A DNA stretch of 6,324 nucleotides, from NCBI GenBank assembly GCA_030593785.1, contig JAUVGM010000144.1, positions 1 through 6,324 on the forward strand, in the 5' to 3' direction. Source of the DNA: Gammaproteobacteria bacterium. Lineage in GTDB: Bacteria; Pseudomonadota; Gammaproteobacteria; UBA6429; Thiohalophilaceae. The notes beneath the pieces are model-generated. The model was not told the DNA's origin. It ran no database searches and saw nothing but the letters and a program-made list of their open reading frames with translations. This document shows positions 5,984 through 6,324 of the stretch, piece by piece (the stretch's first letter is position 1; every line of letters begins with the position of its first letter). Made by a program: the position numbers and the translations under genes.

Positions 5984-6324
5984 ATGAAAAATAAAATAAT
6001 TTGTGCCTTTGTTGGCTGTGCGTTATCAACTTCTGTTTTTGCTGCTGGTATGGAAGATGATCCTCTTGTAACCAAAGTAATGATTGATCAATTAGAGACT
6101 CGCATTGTTGATGGAGATGATCCGCTAGTGTTAGAAGCACAAGCCTGGATTGGTTACGATCTTAACAAGTTTGTTATTAAGGCAGATATAGAACAAGTTA
6201 AGAATGATACCGAAGAACTTGAACTGCAAGCTTTATACAGTCGTGCAGTCGCACCTTTTTGGGATTTTCAAATCGGTGTTCGACAAGATCAAAAACCAAT
6301 AGAAAGAAACTGGTTAGCGATTGG
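5984..6324 (+). CDS. copB: Outer-membrane copper resistance protein CopB, 3'-truncated
   Basis: The first 113 complete codons are visible before the window ends. Residues 1-20 form a Sec signal peptide (hydrophobic core, likely cleavage after VFA). The mature part begins with EDDPLVTKVMIDQLE (24-38), characteristic of CopB/PcoB, followed by alternating short strands: WIGYDLNKFVIKADIE (56-71), ELQALYSRAVAPFWDFQIGVR (split around 80-100) and NWLAIG. This fits a beta-barrel of the CopB family in the outer membrane, where it is thought to bind or pass copper. Unlike Pseudomonas-type CopB, no Met/His-rich segment lies between the signal peptide and the barrel: only M23 and M33 are present there. 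It starts 12 bases after copA and would be co-translated with it. copC/copD or a two-component system may follow beyond the window. Confidence 0.9.
   Translation, partial: MKNKIICAFVGCALSTSVFAAGMEDDPLVTKVMIDQLETRIVDGDDPLVLEAQAWIGYDLNKFVIKADIEQVKNDTEELELQALYSRAVAPFWDFQIGVRQDQKPIERNWLAI

Noticed and set aside
1..6324. CRISPR array, tRNA, rRNA, insertion sequence or integrase
   Set aside because: No spaced repeat array, no cloverleaf-like segment and no transposase-like reading frame were seen.

Overview
The window is a chromosomal or plasmid segment from a moderately AT-rich Gram-negative bacterium, most likely a gammaproteobacterium. The grounds are an inner-membrane RND pump of the CusA type, a Tat-exported multicopper oxidase and an outer-membrane CopB protein, with AGGAGG-like ribosome binding sites. 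I cannot name the genus. All readable genes lie on the + strand and all fit copper/silver detoxification of the periplasm.

Layout. (1) Positions 2-2932: the C-terminal ~94% of a CusA-type Cu(I)/Ag(I) exporter; its first ~65 codons lie upstream of the window. (2) 2933-3031: a short gap with a strong hairpin (2957-3000) and a good ribosome binding site. (3) 3032-3358: a small PII-superfamily protein of the kind found beside heavy-metal RND pumps, with a shortened T-loop, no uridylylation tyrosine and a C-terminal Cys pair. (4) 3359-3539: 181 bases without a convincing gene, holding a possible weak terminator, an 11-base direct repeat and a possible promoter. (5) 3540-3908: a small exported Met/His/Cys-rich protein resembling the CopL group. 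(6) 3909-4042: a leader with two possible stem-loops and a clear ribosome binding site. (7) 4043-5971: a CopA/PcoA-type multicopper oxidase with a Tat signal and a long Met-rich insert. (8) 5984-6324: the start of copB, cut by the window end.

How they fit together. CusA, with adaptor and outer-membrane partners presumed to lie upstream, would expel Cu(I)/Ag(I) from the periplasm. CopA would oxidise Cu(I) to the less toxic Cu(II) and hold copper on its Met-rich region. CopB would act at the outer membrane, and the small CopL-like protein may buffer or sense copper. The PII-like protein is the least understood member: its position suggests it senses a ligand or metal and acts on the pump.

The families are known, so I do not claim a wholly new system. 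The points most worth checking are the PII-like protein with its Cys tail, the loss of the pump's proton-relay lysine, the shortened type-1 copper loop of the oxidase, and the hairpin between the pump and PII genes.
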